Counted from the first letter of the stretch, positions 1 to 6,293 are shown. The stretch is 13,169 bases of DNA from Candidatus Melainabacteria bacterium (GCA_003151275.1 PLXC01000131.1:221-13389), one strand, 5' to 3'. The notes: a model not told the origin generated them from the sequence alone. A program made the numbers and translations.

Positions 1-1
1 T

Positions 2-331
2 GGCGAGCAATTCGAGCCGCGCGATTGCGATGAATTGGAAGCGTGGTTGGCGTCACCTTTGTTCTTGGAGCATGGTGTGCCGGAGACCGAAATCACAGTT
101 AAGTTTGACGCCCATGCTGCTCGGTATATTCGAGAGAGAAAATGGCATCCGAATCAAACCCTTGAGGATCTTGATGGTGGTGGCTGCTCACTGACATTTA
201 CTTCGACTAGCCTGGATGAAGTGAAGCGCTGGTTGCTTTCCTTCGGTGCTGCTGCCCAGGTGATTGCGCCTGAGGGTTTGCGTGAGGCAATGCAGGAAGA
301 GTTTCGGAATTCTTTAAGGAACTACCAGTAG
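2..331 (+). CDS. WYL-family transcriptional regulator, C-terminal part (5' end outside window)
   Basis: The frame is open from the left edge (first full codon at 2) to a TAG at 329-331, so this is the 3' end of a gene. It reads GEQFEPRDCDELEAW, then SPLFLEHG and PETEITVKFD, and ends in LRNYQ. The same GEQFE...DELEAW block follows a WYL domain in the broken gene at 4265-4995, which identifies the family. The part seen is the WCX extension after the WYL domain, with the usual pattern of a beta strand, RYIRERKWHP and an EVKRWLLSFG helix. WYL proteins are mostly helix-turn-helix transcription regulators whose WYL/WCX part senses a ligand, often a nucleic acid. A TTG at 35 could be mistaken for a start, but the homology runs through it. 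This copy keeps the C-terminal segment that the second copy has lost. Whether the part outside the window is intact cannot be seen. Confidence 0.8.
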   Translation, partial: GEQFEPRDCDELEAWLASPLFLEHGVPETEITVKFDAHAARYIRERKWHPNQTLEDLDGGGCSLTFTSTSLDEVKRWLLSFGAAAQVIAPEGLREAMQEEFRNSLRNYQ

Positions 332-332
332 G

Positions 333-428
333 ATGGTGGAACAAGCTACTCTCAGTCACTCTAATTCAGTCGGTGGATCACCGACTCCACCCTGGGCGAT
401 TGTTGAGCTAATTCCTCAAGGAAAATGA
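333..428 (+). other. possible 31-residue peptide or gene remnant after the WYL gene
   Basis: An ATG two bases after the WYL stop opens a 31-residue frame ending in TGA. Its second half, SPTPPWAIVELIPQGK, has the Pro/aromatic/aliphatic look of the N-terminus of a larger protein. There is no good ribosome binding site at normal distance (AAGGA at 317-321 is 11 bases away), and the frame stops abruptly. It could be translated by coupling to the WYL stop, be the stub of a truncated gene, or be chance. I do not recognise a family. Confidence 0.2.
368..386 (+). terminator. hairpin downstream of the WYL gene 3' end, possible terminator without U-tract
   Basis: AGTCGGTG and CACCGACT form a perfect 8-bp stem with a GAT loop, 37 bases after the WYL stop. 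No run of T follows, so intrinsic termination is doubtful. It lies inside the possible 31-residue frame at 333-428, which argues against that frame being a conserved gene. Confidence 0.3.
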
Positions 429-461
429 ATGACCAGTTCTGCGTCTTCTGCTATGCTGGTC

Positions 462-499
462 AAAGCGCCGATTTGAGTTTCTCAGCTTGCGGGCGCTTT
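462..499. repeat. 8-bp inverted repeat AAAGCGCC / GGCGCTTT
   Basis: AAAGCGCC (462-469) and GGCGCTTT (492-499) are exact reverse complements separated by 22 bases. The repeat lies about 100 bases before the ATG proposed for the next gene, and overlaps the alternative TTG start at 487. It could be an operator or a loose hairpin. No partner is known. Confidence 0.25.
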
Positions 500-594
500 A
501 TAAATCAGCTAAAGCGAGGTGCCATTTGAAAACATCAGATCCTCATGTGCGTGGGTATTGCCGTGCTTACTGGCACGATGAAGGTGATGCCTCC

Positions 595-1197
595 ATGCAA
601 ACAATGCTATTTCGGGACAAAATTCCGCTGATTCTTGAGCGGCAATCGAACATTATGTCTTGCAGCGACTATTTCTTTTGCGGACTCGCTGTTGGTCATT
701 GCTGCGTTGGCTTATCCGGAGCAGTGGTACTGTCGGGCCCGATTCGGCTTGGGCATTTACTCATTGGTTGGCGGCATGGCATCCTGATCGAGCAATGCCA
801 GCACTGCGGAGGGAAGTTGCTCATTACCTCGTTCACCGGAAATATACAGCGAGGTACAAACTGGTGGCATGGACTTTGTCTAGACTGCAAAGAATGGTCG
901 TCTTCATCCTCTTCAAAAGATATCTTCAGGCAGCGCTTGGAAGTTGCTAAAAGAATTTTGAAGCGCCTCCCAGATCAACTGGAGAAAATCGAATTTTATT
1001 CCGGTTATGAATTTGATTGGGGCGGTGATGGTCTGCGGTTCGCTAACAAGAAACGGGCAGTAGTACAGGGGCTTTATGATCCGGCGCCATTTGATGTTCT
1101 CGTTCAAGAATTAGAGAGTGGCTCGATCAGAAAAGGACGTCCGCCAGTTGTTGGTTTATCGCAAGATGACTTTAAGCGGAAATTTTCAATACGCTAA
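595..1197 (+). CDS. hypothetical protein with a four-Cys (CxxCGG...CxxC) motif
   Basis: I do not recognise this family. From the ATG at 595 it is 200 residues. This start has GAAGG at 580-584, ten bases upstream. The frame can be extended to a TTG at 487, but the added 36 residues look less protein-like and start inside an inverted repeat. Visible features are a Cys/Gly-rich N-terminal third (SCSDYFFCGLAVGHCC), a hydrophobic stretch around SGAVVLSGPIRLGHLLIGW, and a likely zinc site CQHCGG...CLDC whose two CxxC pairs sit about 25 residues apart with an aromatic TNWWHG between them. A Ser run follows, then a helical segment (RQRLEVAKRILKRLPDQLEKIEF). The C-terminus, KGRPPVVGLSQDDFKRKF, is basic. 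The zinc knuckle suggests nucleic-acid or protein binding, but this is inference. Confidence 0.5.
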   Translation: MQTMLFRDKIPLILERQSNIMSCSDYFFCGLAVGHCCVGLSGAVVLSGPIRLGHLLIGWRHGILIEQCQHCGGKLLITSFTGNIQRGTNWWHGLCLDCKEWSSSSSSKDIFRQRLEVAKRILKRLPDQLEKIEFYSGYEFDWGGDGLRFANKKRAVVQGLYDPAPFDVLVQELESGSIRKGRPPVVGLSQDDFKRKFSIR

Positions 1198-1302
1198 TCG
1201 ATGATTGTGCGGCGACATATTTCTCTTCTGCGTCCTCGGCAACCATATATCGAACGTAAATGCTTAAGAATGATTAGTCACTAGAAGAATCACACTGTTT
1301 CT

Positions 1303-2046
1303 TCATCGGACTGCTTTCTTGCCTTTCACTGTCCGCTGTTTTGCAGAGACATTTTTCTTTGCAACAGATTGCTTCCGTGCTGACTGTGCCTTTGTTCCTT
1401 TGGCAAATGCTTTGGGAGATCGTGATTTTTCTTGCTTGCTCGCAGGCTGACTAGCCGGATCGGATTGCCCCTGACCTGACTTAGAAAACTCGCTTGATTG
1501 ATCAACCTCGCGCCTTATTTGATACCTAGAATGCGTCGCTTCAGAACAAGTCGAAGATTGACGAAGTTCGCTCGACAAATGATCGACGCCTATCTCACGT
1601 CGATAGAAATTCACAGCTTCTTGAAAGTACTCTGAAGCGCTTTCATAGTCACCTTTCTGCATGCAAATCTTACCGAGCTGATTCAGTGCTTCTAGATATT
1701 CGGCGGCGCTGTGCTCACGCATTCCTGAAGCAGCAGAAATCTTGTTGAAATGGCTAATCCGCGTAACATCGGCAGCGGAACCCTGTGCTTCTTGGTTGCA
1801 AGTAAATTGGCGGAGCGCGGCGTTCATGCGAGTTTGATACTTCGGACCGTAACTCTTGAACCACTCGACGAGATCACTGTCGAATCGCACAGTCATGCGT
1901 GTTTTTCCTTCAGGAATGACGACATCTGCGCTCGCCCAGAATTCGCGAGCTTCAGTCCGATCCTTTTCGGATGGTGTGGGCATCGACTTTCTTCTAGACC
2001 GGAGTTTCTCCCAGTTTGTCTTTCGCTTGGTTTTACTTGGTTTCAT
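1303..2046 (-). CDS. BrnA-family antitoxin fused to a TPR unit and a basic low-complexity tail
   Basis: From the ATG at 2046 this gives 247 residues; GGTGAG lies a few bases upstream. A GTG at 2055 is an alternative start. Residues ~36-82 match BrnA antitoxins: FWASADVVIPEGKTRMTVRF then a ribbon-helix-helix stretch (VEWFKSYGPKYQTRMNAALR). BrnA normally neutralises the BrnT ribonuclease and represses the brnTA operon through this DNA-binding fold. Ordinary BrnA is roughly 80-100 residues. Here it continues with a TPR-like helix pair at ~115-150 (YLEALNQLGKICMQKGDYES, then ASEYFQEAVNFY) and a Ser/Gln stretch. The last ~60 residues are rich in Lys, Ala and Ser (KSRSPKAFAKGTKAQSARKQ) and resemble histone-H1-like tails. 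The N-terminal 25 residues are also basic. The partner toxin gene just upstream is reduced to a stub, so this is an orphan antitoxin or a repurposed DNA-binding protein. Confidence 0.8.
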   Translation of the reverse strand: MKPSKTKRKTNWEKLRSRRKSMPTPSEKDRTEAREFWASADVVIPEGKTRMTVRFDSDLVEWFKSYGPKYQTRMNAALRQFTCNQEAQGSAADVTRISHFNKISAASGMREHSAAEYLEALNQLGKICMQKGDYESASEYFQEAVNFYRREIGVDHLSSELRQSSTCSEATHSRYQIRREVDQSSEFSKSGQGQSDPASQPASKQEKSRSPKAFAKGTKAQSARKQSVAKKNVSAKQRTVKGKKAVR

Positions 2047-2119
2047 TTCGCTCACCAAAGTCGATCTCGTGCTTTTCGATATTTGCTTGGTTTTTGTTCG
2101 GGTCCCAGTCAAACTTCAT
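2033..2119 (-). pseudogene. brnT: brnT toxin remnant (first ~21 residues only)
   Basis: The minus-strand frame starting at ATG 2119 reads MKFDWDPNKNQANIEKHEIDF, the typical N-terminus of BrnT (FxWDPxKxxxNxxKHxIDF). It then runs into the brnA start region, gives GERNETK, and stops at 2033-2035 inside brnA. BrnT proteins are usually about 90 residues, so roughly 70 residues with the catalytic core are gone. In intact operons brnT directly precedes brnA with a small overlap, and here the remnant is joined directly to the antitoxin start. This points to one internal deletion that removed the toxin body and kept the promoter end and the antitoxin. The stub may still give translational coupling into brnA. 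The family call is confident from the motif; the inactivity follows from the length. Confidence 0.75.
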
Positions 2120-2132
2120 GCTGTGCATATAG

Positions 2133-2151
2133 TTGTACATACAATTGTACA
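2133..2151. promoter_or_regulatory. putative autoregulatory operator of the brnT/brnA locus
   Basis: TTGTACATACAATTGTACA lies 14 bases before the brnT remnant start. It holds three alternating half-sites, TTGTA, TACAA and TTGTA. The first two form an inverted repeat with a 2-base gap, and TACAATTGTA (2140-2149) is a perfect 10-bp palindrome. BrnA antitoxins are known to repress their own promoter through a ribbon-helix-helix fold, which binds short palindromes as stacked dimers, so three half-sites here are a natural operator. Assignment to BrnA is inference. Confidence 0.45.
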
Positions 2152-2159
2152 CTCTTTGC

Positions 2160-2957
2160 ACGCCATGAGGACATTGAGTTCCAAAAAGGGACCATCAATC
2201 GCTTTTTTCCGAATTGCGACGAATCGAAATGAAACAATGTTGCGTCGTCGATCTTGCATTCGCTCCTCCTGAAAATAAGGTCCGCAAAATAATCTGCTTG
2301 CTTCGCAGAAATTCGCACACTCCGTCTGTTGTGACATTACGCAGCGCTACTGCAGCATGTATGCATTCTGGTCCGATTTAATTAAATGTGGTTGGTGTCA
2401 GAACTGTGTATCGATCGCAACTGCGAAATATCTGCACTTCTGAAGACAATCGGCGTTTGCGTCAGCTTTCGATCGGAAACTGCATACATACAGCAGTGCT
2501 GACTGATATTCTGATTGAGAGGTCAGATCTGGATTCGGTTGAGAAAGAGGACATCAATCATGCATTACCCGACGCTACAGTCCATGTGTGCGACCGTTGT
2601 CTACACGTTCACTACGCCCTATTCCAGCCAGCATTTGATTTCTATGTTGTTAATTACGATCTGCTATGTGCTGGGAGGTACAGCGCGAACAAGAGCAACG
2701 TGCGTCTATCCGACCTGGCACTTGCAATCAAAGAGCAAAGATTTAAAGCGTGCGAAAAAGATTACAAGTATCAGGGAAGGTCAAGTTTTTGACCGTCTTT
2801 AATGGCAGTTTTCCATTCCTCAATCTCAGAAATCTTATTCTACGATTAGCCAGCTAACAGTTGACGCACTGTATGGCAAGTCGTTTTCAAAATGCGACGG
2901 CGAAGCATAATTCTTGCAACTTCAGTTCAAGTCGAGGAATTATGTTATTAACCGAAT
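2160..2957. other. ~800-bp region with no secure gene
   Basis: Two overlapping plus-strand frames exist. One runs from a GTG at 2388 to 2792 (134 residues, with a CDRCLHVH stretch). The other has an ATG at 2560 preceded by GAGG, runs to 2802 (about 80 residues), and has a hydrophobic stretch LISMLLITICYVLGG that could span a membrane. They cannot both be right. Neither resembles a family I know, and neither is convincing. The flanks (2160-2387 and 2803-2957) hold only short random frames. GAGGA followed closely by ATG at 2942 would give a 12-residue peptide overlapping the next gene's start. The region may be decayed sequence. Confidence 0.4.
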
Positions 2958-3224
2958 ATGAGAAATATGAGTCCTTATAACGCCCTCAAGCAATTCCTGA
3001 TGGCTTTTCTGCTGACGTCGTCGGTTGTTGCTTTTCAACAGTCTTACGCACGATCGCATCAGTCGGGAATCGAGCAGCCTGTGGGATTGCTGGGATTTGC
3101 GGAATACTTCTTCCGTCATCCAGAAACTTTTTTAGGTTTGCATTTTAGCTACAAAGTCACGCCAGTGTCGTCTTTTGCCGTCGGTACATTATGTGTTGTC
3201 CGCAACATGGAAGTAACGGCGTGA
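2958..3224 (+). CDS. small exported hypothetical protein
   Basis: This 88-residue frame starts at ATG 2958, with an alternative ATG at 2967. It opens with a Sec-type signal peptide: MRNMSPYNALKQ, then a hydrophobic core FLMAFLLTSSVVAF, then a probable cleavage after QSYA. The mature part is only about 57 residues, contains GLLGFAEYFFRHPETFLGLHF, and has no motif I can name. The only purine-rich site, GAGGA at 2934-2938, is too far from ATG 2958 to be a normal ribosome binding site, so expression is uncertain. It stands alone between an empty region and the dehydrogenase gene. It could be a real small envelope protein or a shortened remnant. Confidence 0.4.
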   Translation: MRNMSPYNALKQFLMAFLLTSSVVAFQQSYARSHQSGIEQPVGLLGFAEYFFRHPETFLGLHFSYKVTPVSSFAVGTLCVVRNMEVTA

Positions 3225-3292
3225 CGATCCAGAACGAAACTTTTCTGTAATTTTGCAGTCGAAGCTTTGAGCGTTCAACCAGCGAGGCGATA

Positions 3293-4189
3293 ATGACATC
3301 CGATCGGCTTAAAAAACAAGACCCGCGTAATCAGTATCCTAGACCACCATTTGAGAAACAACCTCAGCCGGCTCCTGGACTCGCTGAAGAGATGACTCCC
3401 AAACCCGACCATGGTGAGGATTCCTACGAAGGTCACGGGCGTCTCAAGGGGCGCAAAGCACTGATAACCGGAGGCGACTCGGGCATCGGACGCGCCGTCG
3501 CAATCGCATTTGCGCGGGAGGGTGCAGACGTCGCCATCGGTTATCTGCCAGAAGAACAGCGAGATGCCGAGGACGTAATCGCCTTGATTGAAAAGGCTGG
3601 ACGCAAAGGCATCGCCCTCCCGGGCGACATAAAGGACGAATCATTTTGCAAATCGATGGTCGAAAAAGCGGTCAGTGAAATGGGCGGCTTAGACATCTTG
3701 GTCAACAATGCAGCAGCCCAGACAACCAGCCCAGACATTCTCGAATTAACAACCGAGCAGTTTGATATCACGATGAAAACCAACTTGTACGCGTTGTTTT
3801 GGATCACTAAAGCGGCGATTCCCCATTTGAGTCCTGGTTCGGCGATAATCAACACTGCATCAAGACAAGCTTACAAACCATCGCTGGGTCTAGTCGATTA
3901 CGCCATCACGAAAGCTGGAATCGTTGATTTTACGAAATCAATATCAAAGCAAATGATCAAAAAAGGTGTGCGCGTCAATGCTGTTGCGCCAGGTCCATTT
4001 TGGACGCCGCTGCAACCGAGTGGTGGGCAAACACAAGATAAGTTAAAAGACTTCGGAAAAGATGTTCCGATGGGGCGACCGGGTCAACCTGTCGAACTTG
4101 CTGCCGTCTACGTGTTGCTTGCTTCGCAGGAGGCAAGCTACATCACCGGTGAAATTTATGGTGTTACGGGCGGTGAAGGGATCGCTTGA
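3293..4189 (+). CDS. SDR family oxidoreductase (YghA/YhdG-like, NAD(P)-dependent)
   Basis: The protein is 298 residues, full length for this class, and starts at an ATG preceded by GAGG. The polar N-terminal extension (~1-50, with QYPRPPFEKQPQPAPGL) is typical of the YghA-like group. The Rossmann nucleotide-binding motif is TGGDSGIG at 59-66, and NNAA is at 138-141. The catalytic tetrad looks complete: Asn164 (MKTN), Ser190 (NTAS), Tyr203 and Lys207 (DYAITK). The end, TGEIYGVTGGEG, is also characteristic. Members reduce or oxidise carbonyl/alcohol substrates in the cytoplasm and are often stress-associated; the substrate cannot be read from sequence. No lesion is seen. Two short fragments resembling parts of this gene lie at 6071-6106 and 9072-9108. 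A broken WYL regulator follows 75 bases downstream on the same strand and may once have been its regulator. Confidence 0.92.
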   Translation: MTSDRLKKQDPRNQYPRPPFEKQPQPAPGLAEEMTPKPDHGEDSYEGHGRLKGRKALITGGDSGIGRAVAIAFAREGADVAIGYLPEEQRDAEDVIALIEKAGRKGIALPGDIKDESFCKSMVEKAVSEMGGLDILVNNAAAQTTSPDILELTTEQFDITMKTNLYALFWITKAAIPHLSPGSAIINTASRQAYKPSLGLVDYAITKAGIVDFTKSISKQMIKKGVRVNAVAPGPFWTPLQPSGGQTQDKLKDFGKDVPMGRPGQPVELAAVYVLLASQEASYITGEIYGVTGGEGIA

Positions 4190-4264
4190 TAAATTAGATT
4201 CAAAATATCGGCTCGGTATATATCCAGTAATTCTCAAAAACCTACCAGCAACCTTGAGGTCGTG

Positions 4265-4995
4265 ATGCCGAATCGTCTCGAACGATTGATTTCGCTTGAG
4301 CAAGAAATTTCTCGGGGCGGATATCCTGACGTAAAAAAATTGTGCGACCAATTCGAGATACAGCCTCGAACGTTGTATGACGACATCAGATTGTTGCGCG
4401 AGACGATGGGTCTAGATATCCAGTATGACCGTTTCAACAATGGTTATCGCAATGCAAATCCAGGCAGCGATTGCCTCAGTTTGAATTGACTGTTGGAGAA
4501 GTGCTGGCGTTAACGCTCGGCAAGGATATGCTGTGCAATTACTCTGGAACAGTATTCGAGCCCATTTTGCAGGGTGCGCTTGAGAAAATCTATGAACGGC
4601 TGCCTGACAAAGTTCGCGTGGATTTAGACGAATTGAAGGCGGCGGTGGAGTTCAATTATTATCCAGCCGTGCATTTTAGTAAGCAGATATTTTTGGATTT
4701 GCAGCGCGCCGTGCGAAAGAATTTTGTCACCAGCCTTGCCTATTTGTCGGCGCACGATGGTGTCAGAACTGAACGCGTCGTCGAGCCGGAAAGGCTAATT
4801 TGTCATCGTGGAACTTGGTACATGGTGGCATGGTGTAGGCTGCGGAATGATAGAAGGCTGTTTGCGCTGCACCGCATTCAGAGTCATGAAATTTCTGGCG
4901 AGCAATTCGAGGCGCGCGATCGCGATGAATTGGAAGCGTGGTGCAGGAAGAGTTTCGGAATTCGATCAAGAACTACCAGTAGGCAGATACTGTAA
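4265..4995 (+). pseudogene. WYL-domain transcriptional regulator, broken by a frameshift and a 244-bp deletion
   Basis: The N-terminal piece from ATG 4265 (GAGG five bases upstream) is a helix-turn-helix of the HTH_11/DeoR type: RLERLISLEQEISRGGYPDV, then KLCDQFEIQPRTLYDDIRLL. It ends at a TGA near 4488. The family sequence resumes one base out of register at 4471 (LPQFELTVGEVLALTLGKDM) and continues through the WYL domain (RLICHRGTWYMVAWCRLRND, then FALHRI). The overlap is consistent with loss of one base around 4469-4471. Near the end, DELEAW at ~4926-4941 is joined directly to sequence equivalent to 291 onward in the copy at the window start. That removes 244 bases and shifts the frame, giving the tail CRKSFGIRSRTTSRQIL. 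Flanks of the deletion match the other copy closely (44/46 and about 38/42). Two independent lesions make a working regulator unlikely. The second half could be translated separately, but I see no good ribosome binding site for it. Confidence 0.85.
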
Positions 4996-5045
4996 TCTGG
5001 AATGGCATATCTTGGTCTGTTGTCTTCTGCACAGCCGCAGGCAAG

Positions 5046-5074
5046 TTGCCAGATATCGAGAACCCGGTTATCAT
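5046..5074 (+). promoter_or_regulatory. predicted sigma70-type promoter of the abrB-PIN locus, with ATGTAAGG repeats
   Basis: TTGCCA (5046-5051) and TATCAT (5069-5074) are separated by 17 bases, and each matches the consensus at five of six positions. Transcription would begin near 5081, about 30 bases before the antitoxin ATG. ATGTAAGG occurs at 5073-5080 and again at 5091-5098, flanking the expected start. The direct repeat is a plausible site for the AbrB-type antitoxin to repress its own operon. This is a pattern-based call. Confidence 0.45.
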
Positions 5075-5110
5075 GTAAGGAAAGTAAGATATGTAAGGCG
5101 AGTTCAAGAC

Positions 5111-5401
5111 ATGCCAGAATCAACAGTCAGAAGCATCACTGTAACAAGCAAAGGGCAGGTCACCCTGTCCGCTTCAGCAAGAAAGCAGCTTGGCATAGAA
5201 CAAGGCACAACCCTGATCGAAGTGGTGGTCGGTAACTGCCTGGTACTGCTGCCCGAAAATAGAATCGCGTCCCAATTAAGGCATGAAGCTCAGGCTGCGC
5301 TTGACCGCGCTGGCGTCACCGTCGATGAACTAAAGGTCGAGGTAGAACGGAGCAAACAAGAACGGCTATCCGAGCGATATCCCGGATTGGGTGATGACTG
5401 A
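5111..5401 (+). CDS. AbrB/MazE-family (SpoVT-AbrB fold) antitoxin
   Basis: The protein is 96 residues. The SpoVT/AbrB swapped-hairpin DNA-binding domain is at ~7-50: SITVTSKGQVTLSASARKQL, then GIEQGTTLIEV and CLVLLPEN. The C-terminal half (ASQLRHEAQAALDRAGVTVD, then RSKQERLSERYPGL) is the helical toxin-binding tail common to VapB-type antitoxins of PIN ribonucleases. The ATG at 5111 is chosen because the domain starts right after it; AAGGCGAG at 5095-5102 serves as a modest ribosome binding site. The downstream PIN gene overlaps its end by 8 bases, the normal arrangement for coupled translation. The antitoxin appears complete, while its toxin has lost its centre. It could still act as a repressor of its own operon or buffer a related toxin elsewhere. 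Confidence 0.85.
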   Translation: MPESTVRSITVTSKGQVTLSASARKQLGIEQGTTLIEVVVGNCLVLLPENRIASQLRHEAQAALDRAGVTVDELKVEVERSKQERLSERYPGLGDD

Positions 5402-5582
5402 CATCCGTGTTCTGTTTGTAGATTCAAACGTCCTGGCTGCGGCTCTTGAATGTGTCCCTCCTGTTCATGTCATTCTGTCCGGCAATACAGAACATTTTAA
5501 CGATGCCGTTGCCACCAGAAGTGGTGTGCGCATTTGTTCCTGTGTGCAGTTCATAGAGATGCTTGGAACACCAACGACTTGA
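5394..5582 (+). pseudogene. PIN-domain toxin (VapC/PIN_3-like) with internal deletion
   Basis: This 62-residue frame overlaps the antitoxin stop by 8 bases (ATG 5394; GTG 5391 is also possible). The N-terminus MTDIRVLFVDSNVLAAAL is the first strand and helix of a PIN domain, including the first metal-binding acid, Asp10. The second half, VILSGNTEHF then GVRICSCVQFIEMLG, matches the last strand and helix of PIN_3-type toxins, which usually read like VTGNTKHF...GVKIVSPREFLE. PIN toxins are normally about 130-150 residues. The middle 80 or so, with the other catalytic acids, are missing, and the two ends are joined in frame near residues 19-24. The product cannot form a normal PIN active site, so nuclease activity is not expected. 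It may be simple decay, or the remaining ends may still bind the antitoxin. Confidence 0.75.
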
Positions 5583-5659
5583 AGTCACGACTGTGCAATT
5601 CGACAGTGCCTTAGCAAAAGCAATGCTTATTCTTAGAGTATATTGGCTGAGGGAAAACC

Positions 5660-6052
5660 TTGAACCTTTCTGAGAAATTGGCATTGCTCGTTTGCATCGG
5701 TGTGACAAGTGTCGCTGGTGCAGAGGCATCTTTTGACGAAATCGAAAAGCTTGATCAGCTGATTGCAGTCAGACCGTCAAGCGAACTCTACTTCTCTCGA
5801 GCCACAGAGCATAGCGATAGACATGAGCACGCTAAAGCGATTGTTGACTTGGATTACGCATTACAGCTCAAGCCCGACGATTACCGGTATTTGATTACAA
5901 AAGCATTCGAACTAAATCGGTTGGCTAGATTCGCGGAATCGGATCAAGTTCGCAGCTTGGCCCTCTCTAAGGTTGGTGCTAAAGAACAGAGTAGTTGGAC
6001 AGTGCTGGTTCTGCAAGCGTGCAATGCCAGGCGAATTCGCTTGAAGAAATAG
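5660..6052 (+). CDS. exported TPR-repeat protein, short
   Basis: The TTG at 5660 is chosen because GAGGG sits six bases upstream (5649-5653) and a signal peptide follows at once. Residues 1-23 (MNLSEKLALLVCIGVTSVAG then AEA) have a hydrophobic core and an A-x-A-type cleavage site. After it come about two TPR-like helix pairs: PSSELYFSRATEHSDRHEHA then AIVDLDYALQLKPDD, followed by YRYLITKAFELNRLARFAES. The protein is 130 residues, short for a TPR scaffold, and its end (VLVLQACNARRIRLKK) does not look like a TPR. The original C-terminus may therefore have been lost, and a scrap of dehydrogenase sequence begins 19 bases after the stop. A role in the periplasm as a protein-protein adaptor is inferred from the fold only. 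Confidence 0.6.
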   Translation: MNLSEKLALLVCIGVTSVAGAEASFDEIEKLDQLIAVRPSSELYFSRATEHSDRHEHAKAIVDLDYALQLKPDDYRYLITKAFELNRLARFAESDQVRSLALSKVGAKEQSSWTVLVLQACNARRIRLKK

Positions 6053-6070
6053 AATTTTCCGCCTGTGGTC

Positions 6071-6106
6071 GGCGGCTTAGATATATTGGTGAACAATGCG
6101 GCAGCC
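6071..6106 (+). pseudogene. 36-bp SDR gene scrap (GGLDILVNNAAA)
   Basis: These 12 codons encode GGLDILVNNAAA, identical at the protein level to residues 131-142 of the dehydrogenase at 3293-4189. The DNA matches at 32 of 36 bases, and all four differences are at third codon positions. The frame continues to a TGA near 6202 with unrelated residues (VLIEIYAPYFLPVRLPKLPP) that I do not recognise. Because only silent sites differ, the scrap probably comes from a related SDR gene that was under selection until it was cut, not from this very copy. There is no upstream start or dehydrogenase fold. Confidence 0.55.
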
Positions 6107-6293
6107 GTGCTGATAGAAATATATGCTCCTTATTTTTTGCCCGTTCGGCTTCCGAAACTGCCGCCAAAAGATTTTGCTCACCCAAGCGAGCCTGTTTTAG
6201 TGTGATGTAATAAGCGGCATCATCCATTCGGACCTGCCATTTATTGCATGCCCCACTACAACAAAGTAGAGTGACTGCTCAAGTAAGGACCTT

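Noticed and set aside
2055..2112. Longer antitoxin frame starting at 2112 (TTG)
   Set aside because: These codons are the out-of-frame reading of the BrnT stub. The BrnA-type N-terminus begins at 2055/2046, where a GGTGAG site is present.
1750..2272. Plus-strand frames opposite the BrnA gene
   Set aside because: They are antisense shadows with no ribosome binding site or family features. The minus-strand frame carries a recognisable domain.
2109..2337. Minus-strand frames of 69-73 residues upstream of brnT
   Set aside because: They overlap the operator region and each other in different frames. No BrnT or other family similarity; the real BrnT start is at 2119.
2389..2402. 12-base match (GGTGTCAGAACT) between 2388-2410 and the WYL gene near 4758
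   Set aside because: Too short, with no extension on either side, so chance is likely in a window of this size.
4808..5110. Long frame merging the WYL tail with the AbrB antitoxin
   Set aside because: Before 5111 it is an off-frame reading of the WYL pseudogene and spacer. The AbrB domain starts immediately after ATG 5111 and has its own promoter.
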